This document shows positions 50,421-59,645 of a DNA stretch of 64,000 bases, piece after piece. Both the position numbers and the translations under genes were made by a program. The notes below the pieces were generated by a model that worked only from the letters and a program-made list of their open reading frames with translations, had not been told where the DNA came from and made no database searches. The DNA comes from Congzhengia minquanensis (GTDB lineage: Bacteria; Bacillota; Clostridia; UBA1381; UBA9506), in contig NZ_JACRSU010000001.1 in the NCBI RefSeq assembly GCF_014384785.1, positions 124,001-188,000 of the forward strand, written 5' to 3'. The first letter of the stretch is position 1. The number at the start of each line of letters is the position of its first letter.

Positions 50421-51440
50421 TCACATTTTTGCTGCATCCTGATCTTGCTGTTGTGCGTAAAGCGCCTTTAAATCGGCGTTTAAACCGGTTTCAGAAAAAA
50501 CAACCGCGCTTCTGACTGCGTTTTCAAAGGCCTTTGCGTCTGAGCTTCCGTGAGCCTTAATCACAACGCCGTCAATTCCCAAAAGCGGCACGCCGCCATA
50601 TTCCGAATAGTCCAGCATGGACTTCAGTTCCTTAATGTGCGGTTTCATCATCAGTGCAGAAATTTTTGTGGCCAGCGTTTTCATAAAGCTTTTTTTAATC
50701 AGACCAAACAACGCCGAGGCGGTGCCCTCAATTGCCTTTAGGATAATGTTGCCCGTGAACCCGTCACAGATAATTACGTCGGCAAAGCCCGCTGTCAGTT
50801 CCCTCGACTCAATATTGCCACAAAAGTTAATGTTTTTGTTTTCTTTCATCAGGGCATGGGCTTTCTGTGAAAGCTCATTGCCCTTATGCTCCTCGGTGCC
50901 GATATTCACCAGATATACTTTTGGATTTTGAATGCCCAGAATTTTTTCCGCATACAACGAGCCCATCTGGGCGAACTGCTCTAAATTTTCAGGCTTGCAG
51001 TCCGCATTGGCGCCCACATCCATAATCACGCTTTTGGTGTTGTTCACCGTGGGCATAAACGCCGTCAGTGCCGGGCGGCGAATGCCCTTAATGCGCCCAA
51101 GCACATGAAACGCCCCGGCAAAATATGCACCGGTGTTCCCCGCGCTCACCACAGCGTCGGCTTCACCGTTTTTGCAAAGCGAAAGCGCTACCATCATGGA
51201 AGAATCTTTCTTATGCCGTACTGCATCTACGGGAGCGTCCTCCCCGTCAATCACTTCAGACGCATGTTGAATGGTAATTTTGCTGCCGCTATATCCGGCT
51301 TGGGCCAGTTTATTTTTTAAAATGGTTTCGTCTCCAACCAAAATAATTTCACAGTTTAAGTTTAAAACCGCCTGAACGCTGCCTTTTACAATCTCGTCGG
51401 GCGCATTGTCGCCGCCAAAGGCGTCTACAGCGATTCGCAT
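50421..51440 (-). CDS. plsX: Phosphate acyltransferase PlsX
   Basis: A 339-residue enzyme that makes acyl-phosphate from acyl-ACP for phospholipid synthesis. MRIAVDAFGGDNAPDEIVKGSVQA (pattern) starts it; VVSAGNTGAYFAGA near 99 and IICDGFTGNIILKAIEG near 226 are typical. AGGAG precedes the ATG. It opens the plsX-acpP-rnc-radical SAM-smc run; fabD, fabG and fapR, present in Bacillus, are missing. Confidence 0.96.
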   Translation of the reverse strand: MRIAVDAFGGDNAPDEIVKGSVQAVLNLNCEIILVGDETILKNKLAQAGYSGSKITIQHASEVIDGEDAPVDAVRHKKDSSMMVALSLCKNGEADAVVSAGNTGAYFAGAFHVLGRIKGIRRPALTAFMPTVNNTKSVIMDVGANADCKPENLEQFAQMGSLYAEKILGIQNPKVYLVNIGTEEHKGNELSQKAHALMKENKNINFCGNIESRELTAGFADVIICDGFTGNIILKAIEGTASALFGLIKKSFMKTLATKISALMMKPHIKELKSMLDYSEYGGVPLLGIDGVVIKAHGSSDAKAFENAVRSAVVFSETGLNADLKALYAQQQDQDAAKM

Positions 51441-51473
51441 ACCAATCAGCTCCTATACACAGTTATTAAAAAT

Positions 51474-51502
51474 ATTATATACTGTCTGAAAAAAAATAGC
51501 AA
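51474..51502 (-). promoter_or_regulatory. Promoter of plsX
   Basis: Minus-strand TTGCTA (51497-51502), 17-base spacer, TATAAT (51474-51479). No FapR-like operator was recognised. Confidence 0.7.
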
Positions 51503-51505
51503 GTT

Positions 51506-53365
51506 TTATTTTCTGAAGTGGCTGTAAATATTCTCCGCCGTTGTTCGGCTGACACCTGCTTTTTTAAGCTCCTCAATTTCAGCATTTTTTACGGCGCCGA
51601 TAGATTTAAAATGCATAAGCAGCTTTTCCGCCGTTTTACGCCCCACCCCGTCTATTGCTTCCAGCGCGGAGCCCTTCATGCGTTTACCCCGCAAATTGCG
51701 GTGATATTCAATGGCAAAGCGGTGCACCTCCTCCTGTATTGCCGACACCAAGCGAAACTCCTCTGACCGTGGTTTTAGGCCCACACGGCTGCCGTCAGAC
51801 TTCAAGAGGGCAGCGGTTCGGTGCTTGTCATCTTTCACCATTGCAAATAGCGGAATGTCGGTGTCAGTCAGTTCCAAAAGTTCTGAAATAACAGAAAGGT
51901 GCCCTTTTCCGCCGTCTAAAAAGATGCAGTCGGGCAGCGGCAGAAATTTTGCTTTTTCTTTCAAAAGCTCCCCCGTTTCAATTTGTTTTTCTTCCTCACG
52001 GGCATGTTTTAAGCGGCGCAAAATCATTTCCGCCATGCTGTGATAATCGTCTCCTCCCATGGCGGTTTCAATTTTAAATCTTCTGTAATAGCGTTTTGCA
52101 GGCTCCCCGTTTACAAAAACAACCATGGAGCCTACATTATCTTCCCCGGCAGTGTTGGATATGTCGTAAGACTCAATTCGGTAAGGCGGGGACGTAAGCC
52201 CCAGTTCTTCCTTTAAATCTAAGATCAGCCGTTTTACACCCTTCCTGCCCTCGGCATTTTTCAGCATAAAATTCAAGGCCGCCTGCTTGGCGTTTTTGTT
52301 GGCCATTTCCACCAACGCCTTTTTTTCTCCCCGCTGAGGTGTGCGAATTTTTACACTGCGGCCGGAAATCTCGGAAAGCCATGAGGACAGAAGTTCTTCG
52401 TCTTCACATTCATATTGAACATAAATATTCTGCGGCACAAAGTCTGCATCCTGGTAAAACTGCTTTAAAAAGCTGGAGGCGGTTTCCCCCTCTGTCATTC
52501 CTGCGGTGTTGGTCATCACCGTGTCACGCCGTCCCATGAGCCGGCCGGAACGAATGAAAAACACCTCTACAAACGTTCTGTTTTCCTGGCTATAAAACCC
52601 GATTACGTCCTCGTCGGCATGCCGGTCTGAAACAATTTTCTGTTTTTTCTCCATCTGACGGATGCCGCCAATTTTGTCACGCAGCGAGGCCGCGCGCTCA
52701 AATTCCAGGTTCTCCGCCGCGGCGTTCATCTCCTCCGTCAGTTTTTCCAAAAGCTCTGTTGCGCCGCCGCCTAAAAATAAACAGGCCTCCTTAATCCGTT
52801 CGTTATATTCCTCTTTGCTGATGGGAATTTCGCAGGGTGCACAGCATCTTCCAATCTGCGCGTTGATACACGCCCGCTTTTTCCCCAAATCTTTCGGCAA
52901 ATTAATTTCACAGGTAGGAATCTGAAACAGCTTGCAGGCTAAATCCATGGCCTCGCGGACGGCTGTCCCGCCGGAATATGGCCCAAAATATTTTGCCCCG
53001 TCCTTTTGCATCCGACGCACGAACCGAATGCGCGGATACTCCTCATTTGTGGTAACTTTAATATAGGGGTAGTTTTTGTCATCCTTCAACAAAATGTTGT
53101 AATAGGGGCGGTATTTTTTAATCAGGTTACATTCTAAAATCAGGGCTTCCAATTCGCTGTCGGTTAAAATATATTCAAACGTGTCCACATGAGAAACCAT
53201 AGCCGCCACCTTGGGCGCGTGCCGCTCTGTGTTTTGAAAATATTGCCGAACGCGGTTTTTCAATACCTTTGCCTTGCCCACATAAATAACCTTGCCGGTT
53301 TTGTCTTTCATAATATAAACGCCCGGGTCGCCCGGTAAATTTTTCAGCAGTTCCTTGTCAACCAT
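51506..53365 (-). CDS. uvrC: Excinuclease ABC subunit C
   Basis: A 619-residue nuclease of nucleotide excision repair. GIY-YIG nuclease at the N-terminus (GVYIMKDKTGKVIYVGKAK), a UVR motif near 205-240, the RNase H-like nuclease (YDISNTAGEDNVGSMVVFVNG and LDGGKGHLSVI) and a C-terminal helix-hairpin-helix pair (LEAIDGVGRKTAEKLLMHF). AAGGGGG precedes the ATG. Confidence 0.97.
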   Translation of the reverse strand: MVDKELLKNLPGDPGVYIMKDKTGKVIYVGKAKVLKNRVRQYFQNTERHAPKVAAMVSHVDTFEYILTDSELEALILECNLIKKYRPYYNILLKDDKNYPYIKVTTNEEYPRIRFVRRMQKDGAKYFGPYSGGTAVREAMDLACKLFQIPTCEINLPKDLGKKRACINAQIGRCCAPCEIPISKEEYNERIKEACLFLGGGATELLEKLTEEMNAAAENLEFERAASLRDKIGGIRQMEKKQKIVSDRHADEDVIGFYSQENRTFVEVFFIRSGRLMGRRDTVMTNTAGMTEGETASSFLKQFYQDADFVPQNIYVQYECEDEELLSSWLSEISGRSVKIRTPQRGEKKALVEMANKNAKQAALNFMLKNAEGRKGVKRLILDLKEELGLTSPPYRIESYDISNTAGEDNVGSMVVFVNGEPAKRYYRRFKIETAMGGDDYHSMAEMILRRLKHAREEEKQIETGELLKEKAKFLPLPDCIFLDGGKGHLSVISELLELTDTDIPLFAMVKDDKHRTAALLKSDGSRVGLKPRSEEFRLVSAIQEEVHRFAIEYHRNLRGKRMKGSALEAIDGVGRKTAEKLLMHFKSIGAVKNAEIEELKKAGVSRTTAENIYSHFRK

Positions 53366-53411
53366 ATTAAGCCCCCTTAACGCCGGTCTGTGCGCTGTAT
53401 ATAGTTTTGTG

Positions 53412-53451
53412 AAAAAAAGGAAGGGATATGCGATAAAATCACATATCCCTT
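53412..53451 (-). terminator. Terminator of the HPr gene
   Basis: Stem AAGGGATATG/CATATCCCTT (53421-53451) followed by CC and a seven-base T run on the minus strand. Confidence 0.85.
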
Positions 53452-53468
53452 GATTGCAAGCTCTTTTT

Positions 53469-53732
53469 TTAGTCGCTGAAATTCGATTCTATCAATTTCT
53501 CAAGTGCTTCAATCGCTTCTTTTTCGTCTGTACCGTCTGTAATAATCGTTATTTCCATACCCTTGGTAATGCCTAAGGACAAAACGCCCAAAAGGCTTTT
53601 CGCATTTACGCGGCGGTCGTCTTTTTCCACCCAGATGCTCGATTTAAACTCGTTGGATTTTTGTATAAAAAATGTAGCCGGTCTTGCGTGCAGACCTACC
53701 TGGTTTTGTACAACAATTGTTTTTGATAACAT
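53469..53732 (-). CDS. ptsH: HPr-family phosphocarrier protein
   Basis: An 87-residue HPr. GLHARPA carries the phospho-acceptor His15 and VNAKSLLGVLSLG carries Ser46, the site used by HPr kinase for carbon catabolite control. Both sites are present, so it is HPr rather than Crh. It stands alone, without enzyme I. A candidate operator overlaps its promoter. Confidence 0.93.
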   Translation of the reverse strand: MLSKTIVVQNQVGLHARPATFFIQKSNEFKSSIWVEKDDRRVNAKSLLGVLSLGITKGMEITIITDGTDEKEAIEALEKLIESNFSD

Positions 53733-53773
53733 AAAAATTCCAGCTCCTTAAAAGATATTCCCTGAGACTATCT

Positions 53774-53809
53774 AATATTTAGAATACTAAATATTTTACC
53801 CAATGTCAA
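53774..53809 (-). promoter_or_regulatory. HPr promoter with palindrome over the -10 box
   Basis: Minus-strand TTGACA (53804-53809), 17-base spacer, TATTCT (53781-53786). A perfect inverted repeat, AATATTTAG (53774-53782) and CTAAATATT (53787-53795), spans the -10 box and could be an operator. Confidence 0.6.
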
Positions 53810-53885
53810 TAAATAAAAACAAATTTTGTGAATAATTTGTATATTTTCTTATATTATATACTGTATTTTTATCAATAATAGATAC

Positions 53886-55274
53886 TTAAAAGTCAAATTT
53901 ATCCGCAAAATAAGCGTCAAGTCCGTCAATCGGAAGCGTTACCTGTTCCATAGTGTCCCGATCGCGAACGGTAACGGTACCCTTTTCTAAGGAATCAAAA
54001 TCATATGTCACACAGAAAGGTGTTCCAATTTCGTCCTGTCTTCTGTAACGCTTGCCGATGCTTCCAGCATCGTCATAATCACACATATATTTTTTAGAAA
54101 GCATACCATAAAGTTCCATAGCGCCGTCGGAAAGCTTTTTCGAAAGCGGAAGAACTGCAATTTTCACAGGAGAGAGCGCCGGATGAAGCCGAAGCACGGT
54201 TCTTGTTTCCTTCTCGCCCTCTTCCTCGTCATAGGCGTCAACCAAAAAGGCCAGCGTCACGCGGTCTGCTCCCAACGAGGGTTCAATACAGTATGGAACA
54301 TATTTTTCGTTTGTAACAGGGTCGGTATACTCAAAGTTTTCGCCGGAATGGGTTGCATGCTGCTTTAAGTCAAAATCGGTTCTGTCTGCAATGCCCCACA
54401 ACTCTCCCCAGCCAAAGGGGAACATAAACTCAATGTCGGTGGTAGCGTTGCTGTAGTGGGAAAGCTCTTCAGGGCTGTGGTCGCGCATTTTAATATTTTC
54501 TTCCTTTACGCCTAAAGACATCAGCCAGTTTTTACAAAAGTCTTTCCAATAGGCAAACCACTCTAAATCCTCGCCGGGCTTGCAGAAGAATTCCAGCTCC
54601 ATCTGCTCAAATTCCCTTGTTCTGAAAATAAAGTTTCCGGGTGTAATTTCGTTGCGGAACGACTTGCCCACCTGTCCGATTCCGAAAGGAACTTTTTTTC
54701 TGGTTGTGCGCTGCACATTTTTAAAGTTTACAAAAATACCCTGCGCAGTTTCGGGACGCAGGAATATTTCAGAAGAACTGTCTTCTGTAACACCCTGAAA
54801 GGTTTTGAACATCAGATTAAATTTGCGGATATCGGTGAAATTTTTCTTTCCGCATTTGGGACAAACGATGTTGTTTTCAGTGATAAAGGAAAGCATCTTT
54901 TCGTCTGACCAGCCGTCCACCACTTGCGGTTCGCATTTTTCAAACATAAAGTCTTCAATCAGTTTATCGGCACGGTAGCGCGCTTTGCACTCCTTGCAGT
55001 CCATCAGCGGGTCAGAGAAACCGCCCACATGGCCGGAAGCCACCCAGGTTTTAGGATTCATTAAAATAGCCGCGTCCAGTCCCACATTATAAGGGCTTTC
55101 CTGAATAAACTTTTTCCACCAGGCACGTTTTACGTTGTTTTTCAGCTCCACGCCTAAAGGACCATAGTCCCACGCGTTTGCAAGGCCGCCGTAAATATCC
55201 GAGCCGGGATATACAAATCCTCTGCCCTTACACAGCGCCACGATTTTTTCCATCGTTTTGTCAATGTTCTTCAT
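53886..55274 (-). CDS. glyS: Glycyl-tRNA synthetase (dimeric type)
   Basis: A 462-residue class II GlyRS of the alpha2 type. [27 protein letters not shown] (pattern, about 14-40) at the N-terminus, [17 protein letters not shown] near 170, [15 protein letters not shown] [25 protein letters not shown] near 207, and a C-terminal anticodon domain. TTTGGAGG precedes the ATG. Confidence 0.97.
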   Translation of the reverse strand: MKNIDKTMEKIVALCKGRGFVYPGSDIYGGLANAWDYGPLGVELKNNVKRAWWKKFIQESPYNVGLDAAILMNPKTWVASGHVGGFSDPLMDCKECKARYRADKLIEDFMFEKCEPQVVDGWSDEKMLSFITENNIVCPKCGKKNFTDIRKFNLMFKTFQGVTEDSSSEIFLRPETAQGIFVNFKNVQRTTRKKVPFGIGQVGKSFRNEITPGNFIFRTREFEQMELEFFCKPGEDLEWFAYWKDFCKNWLMSLGVKEENIKMRDHSPEELSHYSNATTDIEFMFPFGWGELWGIADRTDFDLKQHATHSGENFEYTDPVTNEKYVPYCIEPSLGADRVTLAFLVDAYDEEEGEKETRTVLRLHPALSPVKIAVLPLSKKLSDGAMELYGMLSKKYMCDYDDAGSIGKRYRRQDEIGTPFCVTYDFDSLEKGTVTVRDRDTMEQVTLPIDGLDAYFADKFDF

Positions 55275-55324
55275 TTAGAAACCTCCAAAAATTTCAACCC
55301 ATATTTGTTTCAATAATATAATAT

Positions 55325-55352
55325 ATTATATTAAAACAGATGGGCTTGTCAA
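55325..55352 (-). promoter_or_regulatory. Promoter of glyS
   Basis: Minus-strand TTGACA (55347-55352), 16-base spacer, TATAAT (55325-55330). The -10 region lies in a perfect AT-only palindrome (55314-55333). The leader is only about 45 bases, too short for a T-box. Confidence 0.75.
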
Positions 55353-55354
55353 GC

Positions 55355-56230
55355 TTATTTCTCAAAATTCTTCAAAAGAGCGTCTTTTCCGCGCCATGAA
55401 AAGGGATATTCTTTGTAAATACGTTTAAATTCCCGTTTGCTCATGGCCGAAATTTTCTCCTGTTCCAGGCTGGTCAGTTTCGGCTGCTTCCATTCGTCAA
55501 TGGGTGTTTGCGGTATGTCCTGATTATGGGGGCAAACTTCCTGACAAACGTCACAGCCATAGACGGATTGCTGTGCGGATAGAATCTTTTTTTGCTTCGC
55601 ATCTGCTTCTTTTAGCTGGGTAATATAAGAAACGCACCGAAACGCGTTTAGTCCGCCGCCGGAAAGTGCACGCCCCGGGCAAAGCGCTAAGCATTTGCCG
55701 CAGCCCATACAAGTTTTGTCAGACGGTGTGTCGGGTTCAAGGGGTAAATTGGTAACGATATAACCGACAAACACATATGAGCCGTATATTTCGTTTATCA
55801 AAAGCGTGTTTTTCCCAAAAAAGCCCAGCCCGGCCTGAAATGCCAAATACTTGTCCGCCAACGGTCCGGTGTCCACAAAGGGAGCAAGATTGGCTTTTGG
55901 GAACAGCCCTTTGATAAATCCGCACAATTTTTCCAGCCGCTCCATAACTACCGTGTGGTAGTCTGGAATTTGGGCAAATTTTGCGAGGTTTTGCGCTGCG
56001 CAAAGTTCGCTGTGATAAGGGAACAGGCACACAACAATGCTCTTTGCTCCGGGCAGCGTTCGCTCCGGCACCGTGCGCTTCTCCAAATCCGGTTCTTCAA
56101 AGGCGGGCAGGCCAAAGGTGCGCCGCCTATCCTGCAGAATTTCTCTTAGCTCATTCATCGGTTCTGCCGGGGCAATGCCAGTAAATTCTATTTGCAGCGT
56201 TTTCGCAAACGCCTTAATTTTTTCTTTCAT
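55355..56230 (-). CDS. queG: Epoxyqueuosine reductase
   Basis: A 291-residue QueG, the cobalamin- and iron-sulfur-dependent enzyme that reduces epoxyqueuosine to queuosine in tRNA. FVDTGPLADKYLAFQAGLGFFGKNTLLI (pattern, about 135-162), then two [4Fe-4S] motifs CMGCGKCLALCP and CDVCQEVCPHN. It is shorter than Escherichia QueG (379 residues), lacking the C-terminal extension; short forms occur in Firmicutes. It fits with the queT transporter at 2519-3004. Confidence 0.93.
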   Translation of the reverse strand: MKEKIKAFAKTLQIEFTGIAPAEPMNELREILQDRRRTFGLPAFEEPDLEKRTVPERTLPGAKSIVVCLFPYHSELCAAQNLAKFAQIPDYHTVVMERLEKLCGFIKGLFPKANLAPFVDTGPLADKYLAFQAGLGFFGKNTLLINEIYGSYVFVGYIVTNLPLEPDTPSDKTCMGCGKCLALCPGRALSGGGLNAFRCVSYITQLKEADAKQKKILSAQQSVYGCDVCQEVCPHNQDIPQTPIDEWKQPKLTSLEQEKISAMSKREFKRIYKEYPFSWRGKDALLKNFEK

Positions 56231-56246
56231 TCAAATTCACCTGTGC

Positions 56247-56276
56247 GAAAAGGGCTGTGCCAACTGGCACAGCCCT
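56247..56276 (-). terminator. Terminator between ireB and queG
   Basis: Stem GGGCTGTGCCA/TGGCACAGCCC (56252-56275) followed on the minus strand by TTTT. Confidence 0.7.
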
Positions 56277-56285
56277 ATGAGTTCG

Positions 56286-56537
56286 TTAATTGTTTTCCAC
56301 GTAATATTTTACAAGCGCTTCTAAAATTTCGTCCCGCTCAACTTTCATAACCAACGCGCGGGCGTTTTTATGGCCGGTAATATACGTCGGATCACCTGAC
56401 AGAATATATCCCACCATTTGGCTGATTGGGTTGTATCCTTTTTCTAAAAGCGCAGAGTAAACTTCCATTACGATGTTTTTAATAAAATCGTCTCGGTTTG
56501 CTCCGAACTGAAACATCTGTGTTGTGTCTAAATCCAT
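56286..56537 (-). CDS. ireB: IreB-family regulatory phosphoprotein
   Basis: An 83-residue UPF0297/IreB protein. MDLDTTQMFQF at the start and VYSALLEKGYNPISQMVGYILSGDPTYITGHKNARALVMK (pattern) are typical. In Enterococcus, IreB is a substrate of the Ser/Thr kinase IreK and affects cephalosporin tolerance. The ATG at 56535-56537 is the usual start; an upstream ATG lies in the promoter region. Confidence 0.94.
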   Translation of the reverse strand: MDLDTTQMFQFGANRDDFIKNIVMEVYSALLEKGYNPISQMVGYILSGDPTYITGHKNARALVMKVERDEILEALVKYYVENN

Positions 56538-56573
56538 GAATATACACCTGCCTTCTGATTTCTTGTTACTATA

Positions 56574-56602
56574 ATTATACACCAGACCCGCGATTTATGC
56601 AA
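56574..56602 (-). promoter_or_regulatory. Promoter of ireB
   Basis: Minus-strand TTGCAT (56597-56602), 17-base spacer, TATAAT (56574-56579). Confidence 0.8.
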
Positions 56603-56645
56603 GTTTTATTTTAGAAAGCCCGAAAACATTAAAAGAAAGTTCACA

Positions 56646-58886
56646 TTAGTGTTTTTTCTGTCGCTTTTTTAAATATTTTGCGGTCTTTATTTTCGTATTC
56701 TTTTTCGTTTTTACCTGTTCCCGGTGCTTTTTTAAAAACGCTTTCCGACGGCTGTTCTGGTTGTTTTCCTGAGCATTTAATACAAAATCAATTTTGCCCG
56801 ACTGCGGGTCTGCCCGGGCCACACGGATTTCAATTGTTTCGCCCACCTGAAAGGTTTTCCCGTTGTGTTCGCCGGAAATTGATCTGGTTTTTTCGTCATA
56901 GATATAATAGTCGTCGTTTAAGTCTGCCAGACGGATTAAGCCTTCAATGGTGTTTTCCAATGCGGCAAACATGCCAAAGGGTGTAATGCTGGTGATAACT
57001 GCGGAATAAACGTCGCCAACGCGGTCGTGCATAAATTCCGCCTTTTTCATATCCTCAATGGTGCGCTCTAAATCAACCGCCTCAAGCTCGCGGTCGCTGG
57101 ACTGTTTTGCAGCCTCTGCCGTGAACGCCGCAAGCTTTTTAACGTTTAGCCTGCCATTTAAGTGTTCTTTTATAATCCTGTGAATGCAGAGATCAGGATA
57201 CCGCCGGATCGGGGATGTAAAGTGGCAGTAATATTTCGCCGCAAGACCAAAATGCCCTAAGTTTTCATTGCTGTAGCGCGCTTTCATTAAAGAACGCAGG
57301 GCAACGCTGCTGATAATCATTTCTTCCCGTTTACCCGTAAGGCTGCGGATCAGCGCGGCCAGCTCCCTGGGATGAACCTTTCCATTGGAATGTTTAATGC
57401 TATATCCCAGCGGCGCAATAAACTTTGCAAATTCTTTCATCGTATCCGGATCGGGTTCTTCATGCACCCGGTAAACAAAGGGGATATTCAGCCAAAACAT
57501 GTGCTCTGCCACCGTTTCGTTGCAGACGAGCATAAACTCCTCAATCATGCTGTTCGAAACGCCCCGCTCTCGTTTTACAATGTCAATGGGTTTACCGTTT
57601 TCGTCCAATACAATTCGTGCTTCGTCGAAATTAAAGTCGATGCTGCCTCTCGACACGCGCTTTTTGCGCAGGATGGCCCGAAGCTCCGCCATGCGGCCGA
57701 TCATCTCTACCAAGTCAGAAAACCGTTCCCGCTTTTCCTCATCACCTTCCACAATTGCCGTAACATCTGTGTAGGTCATGCGCTTGCTTGAGCAAATCAC
57801 GCTTTCGTAAATTTTGTGGTCCACCACCACGCCGCTTTTGTCAATCTCCATAATGACGGACAGCGTCAGTCGGTCTTCTCCTTCATTTAGGCTGCAAATG
57901 CCATTTGACAGCACCTCTGGCAGCATGGGAATCACCCGATCTGCAAGATAGATGCTGGTGCCGCGCAGATAAGCTTCGCGGTCGATTTTGCCGCCGACCG
58001 GCACATAATTCCCTACGTCCGCAATATGAACGCCAAGTTCAAACCTGCCGTTTTCCAGTTTCTTTACGTGGACTGCATCGTCTAAATCCTTTGCGTCGTC
58101 GCCGTCAATGGTGATAATTTGTTCCGACCTTAAATCGAGCCTTCCCTCTGTGTCTTTCGGCGAGACCGTTATTGCCGCATGCTTTGCGGCGTTTAAAACA
58201 TCTTCGTCAAACTCGTAGGGAACGCTGCGGCTTTCAATGACAGACAGAATGTCCATGCCCGGCGTGTTGATGTTTCCAATCACAGAAATGATTTTTGCCT
58301 CGGGGCTTTTCTTTCCGCTCCCCCGCTTTAAAAGTTCCGCCACAACCATGTCTCCGTCTTGTGCGCCATTCCGGTTGCCCGGTTCAATATAAAAGTCCGT
58401 GGCGTATCTTCTGTAAACAGGAACCACAAATCCGGTGTTTTCGTTTCTTGTAAATCTGCCGACAATTTTGTGCTCTGCCGGCTGAACAATTTTTACAATC
58501 TCGCCTTCGCGCCGCCTGTCTCCGTCCGGCTTTGTAATAATTTTCGTCATGACGATGTCGCCATGAAGCGCACCGCCGGTGTTTTCGGCGCCGATGAACA
58601 CATCGCCGAAGTTGTCCGCTCCGTCGTTTTCCTCAGGCTCAACAAAGCCGAAGCCGCGCTCGTTACCAATAAATTTACCGGTTACAAGTCCTAAAAGCGC
58701 GCCGGTAGCAAACCGCTTTTTCTTTGTTTTCACGATTTTACCTTCCAGTTCTAATTCCTCTATAATATTGAAAAACTCCGTCATGTCCTGTTTCGGAACG
58801 CTGAGCATTACCGCCATTTCTTCCGCAGTCATGGGAATTTTCATATTTTCTTTCATAAAGCCTAAAATCTTTTCTTTTTGTGTCAA
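56646..58886 (-). CDS. rnr: Ribonuclease R
   Basis: A 746-residue 3'-5' exoribonuclease: N-terminal winged helix (QKEKILGFMKEN), cold-shock domains (about 80-220), the RNB catalytic core (ITIDGDDAKDLDDAVHVK, with the acidic metal ligands), a C-terminal S1 domain and a lysine-rich tail. The start is taken as TTG at 58884-58886, eight bases after GGAGG; a GTG three codons earlier abuts the ribosome site. It follows secG, the usual order secG-rnr. Confidence 0.96.
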   Translation of the reverse strand: MTQKEKILGFMKENMKIPMTAEEMAVMLSVPKQDMTEFFNIIEELELEGKIVKTKKKRFATGALLGLVTGKFIGNERGFGFVEPEENDGADNFGDVFIGAENTGGALHGDIVMTKIITKPDGDRRREGEIVKIVQPAEHKIVGRFTRNENTGFVVPVYRRYATDFYIEPGNRNGAQDGDMVVAELLKRGSGKKSPEAKIISVIGNINTPGMDILSVIESRSVPYEFDEDVLNAAKHAAITVSPKDTEGRLDLRSEQIITIDGDDAKDLDDAVHVKKLENGRFELGVHIADVGNYVPVGGKIDREAYLRGTSIYLADRVIPMLPEVLSNGICSLNEGEDRLTLSVIMEIDKSGVVVDHKIYESVICSSKRMTYTDVTAIVEGDEEKRERFSDLVEMIGRMAELRAILRKKRVSRGSIDFNFDEARIVLDENGKPIDIVKRERGVSNSMIEEFMLVCNETVAEHMFWLNIPFVYRVHEEPDPDTMKEFAKFIAPLGYSIKHSNGKVHPRELAALIRSLTGKREEMIISSVALRSLMKARYSNENLGHFGLAAKYYCHFTSPIRRYPDLCIHRIIKEHLNGRLNVKKLAAFTAEAAKQSSDRELEAVDLERTIEDMKKAEFMHDRVGDVYSAVITSITPFGMFAALENTIEGLIRLADLNDDYYIYDEKTRSISGEHNGKTFQVGETIEIRVARADPQSGKIDFVLNAQENNQNSRRKAFLKKHREQVKTKKNTKIKTAKYLKKRQKKH

Positions 58887-58935
58887 ACCGTTCACCTCCT
58901 CTATTTATAATTTGTTAAATGTAACGTTTCTAATC

Positions 58936-58971
58936 AAAAAAAATAAAAGCCATTTCCGAGGGAAATGGCTT
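58936..58971 (-). terminator. Terminator of secG
   Basis: Stem AAGCCATTTCC/GGAAATGGCTT (58947-58971) with a T-rich tail on the minus strand. It lies between secG and rnr, so rnr is partly uncoupled from secG. Confidence 0.8.
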
Positions 58972-59008
58972 AAATCAATCGCGCATATCACAATTTGCAC
59001 ATCGGTCT

Positions 59009-59242
59009 TTAAGATAAGAAAAACAGCGCAACAGAGGTTACTAAAAACGCGATAGCAACAACCGATGTCCACTTTTCTAATATCGCATCAATCGTTCTGC
59101 CTTTGTTCTTACCAAAAAACGTTTCAGAACCGCCTGCAATCGCACCGGAAAGCCCCTGTGCTTTTCCCGACTGCAGCAAGACAACCACGATTAAAATTAA
59201 TGACAATATCAAATGGATTATACGAACAATCGTAAGCCACAT
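59009..59242 (-). CDS. secG: Preprotein translocase subunit SecG
   Basis: A 77-residue protein with two TM helices (IIHLILSLILIVVVLLQ and VAIAFLVTSVALFFL) around the typical loop SGKAQGLSGAIAGGSETFFGKNKGRT. Part of SecYEG. GGAGG precedes the ATG. It lies 38 bases after rpmE and is probably read from the same promoter. Confidence 0.95.
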   Translation of the reverse strand: MWLTIVRIIHLILSLILIVVVLLQSGKAQGLSGAIAGGSETFFGKNKGRTIDAILEKWTSVVAIAFLVTSVALFFLS

Positions 59243-59280
59243 AGCCTACCACACCTCCAAACAAGCTGAAATTCTACCAA

Positions 59281-59487
59281 TTATTCGGATTTCATACCAA
59301 ATCTCTTTCTAAACTTTTCAACACGGCCGCCCGTATCAACAAGCTTCTGTTTTCCTGTAAAGAACGGATGGCATTTTGAACAAATTTCGACGGTGATGTT
59401 CTCTTTTGTCGAGCCTGTTTCAATCACTTCGCCGCAGGCACATTTAATTGTGGTCTGCTTATATTCCGGATGGATTCCCTCTTTCAT
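59281..59487 (-). CDS. rpmE: Ribosomal protein L31, zinc-binding type
   Basis: A 68-residue L31. [20 protein letters not shown] and [24 protein letters not shown] (patterns) carry four Cys (CAC and CSKC) of the zinc-binding form. The ATG at 59485-59487 follows GAGGTG. The leader has an 11-bp hairpin right after the predicted transcription start. Confidence 0.96.
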   Translation of the reverse strand: MKEGIHPEYKQTTIKCACGEVIETGSTKENITVEICSKCHPFFTGKQKLVDTGGRVEKFRKRFGMKSE

Positions 59488-59528
59488 GTATTTCACCTCT
59501 TTCAACCAAGTAAATAAACCAAATCATC

Positions 59529-59566
59529 ATTTCAAAATGCTAATCATACGAATCTCATTTTGAAAT
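59529..59566 (-). repeat. 11-bp inverted repeat in the rpmE leader
   Basis: ATTTCAAAATG (59529-59539) and CATTTTGAAAT (59556-59566) are perfect inverted copies with a 16-base spacer, starting about five bases after the predicted transcription start of rpmE. No T run follows. A weak resemblance to a Zur box in the spacer was not enough to call one. Confidence 0.75.
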
Positions 59567-59577
59567 ACAACGCTATG

Positions 59578-59606
59578 ATTATAGCACATTTCTTTTTCAT
59601 TTGCAA
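59578..59606 (-). promoter_or_regulatory. Promoter of rpmE
   Basis: Minus-strand TTGCAA (59601-59606), 17-base spacer, TATAAT (59578-59583). Confidence 0.8.
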
Positions 59607-59645
59607 CTGTTTTTTTCAAAAATTTCACAAAAAATCATTTTCTTC

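Noticed and set aside
55275..55354. T-box leader for glyS (and for hisS at 44513-44594)
   Set aside because: The leaders are about 45 bases long after the predicted start sites, too short for a T-box, and no T-box sequence was seen.
59529..59590. Zur box upstream of rpmE
   Set aside because: Only a partial resemblance to the Zur consensus, and the gene encodes the zinc-containing L31, which is not the form normally under Zur control.
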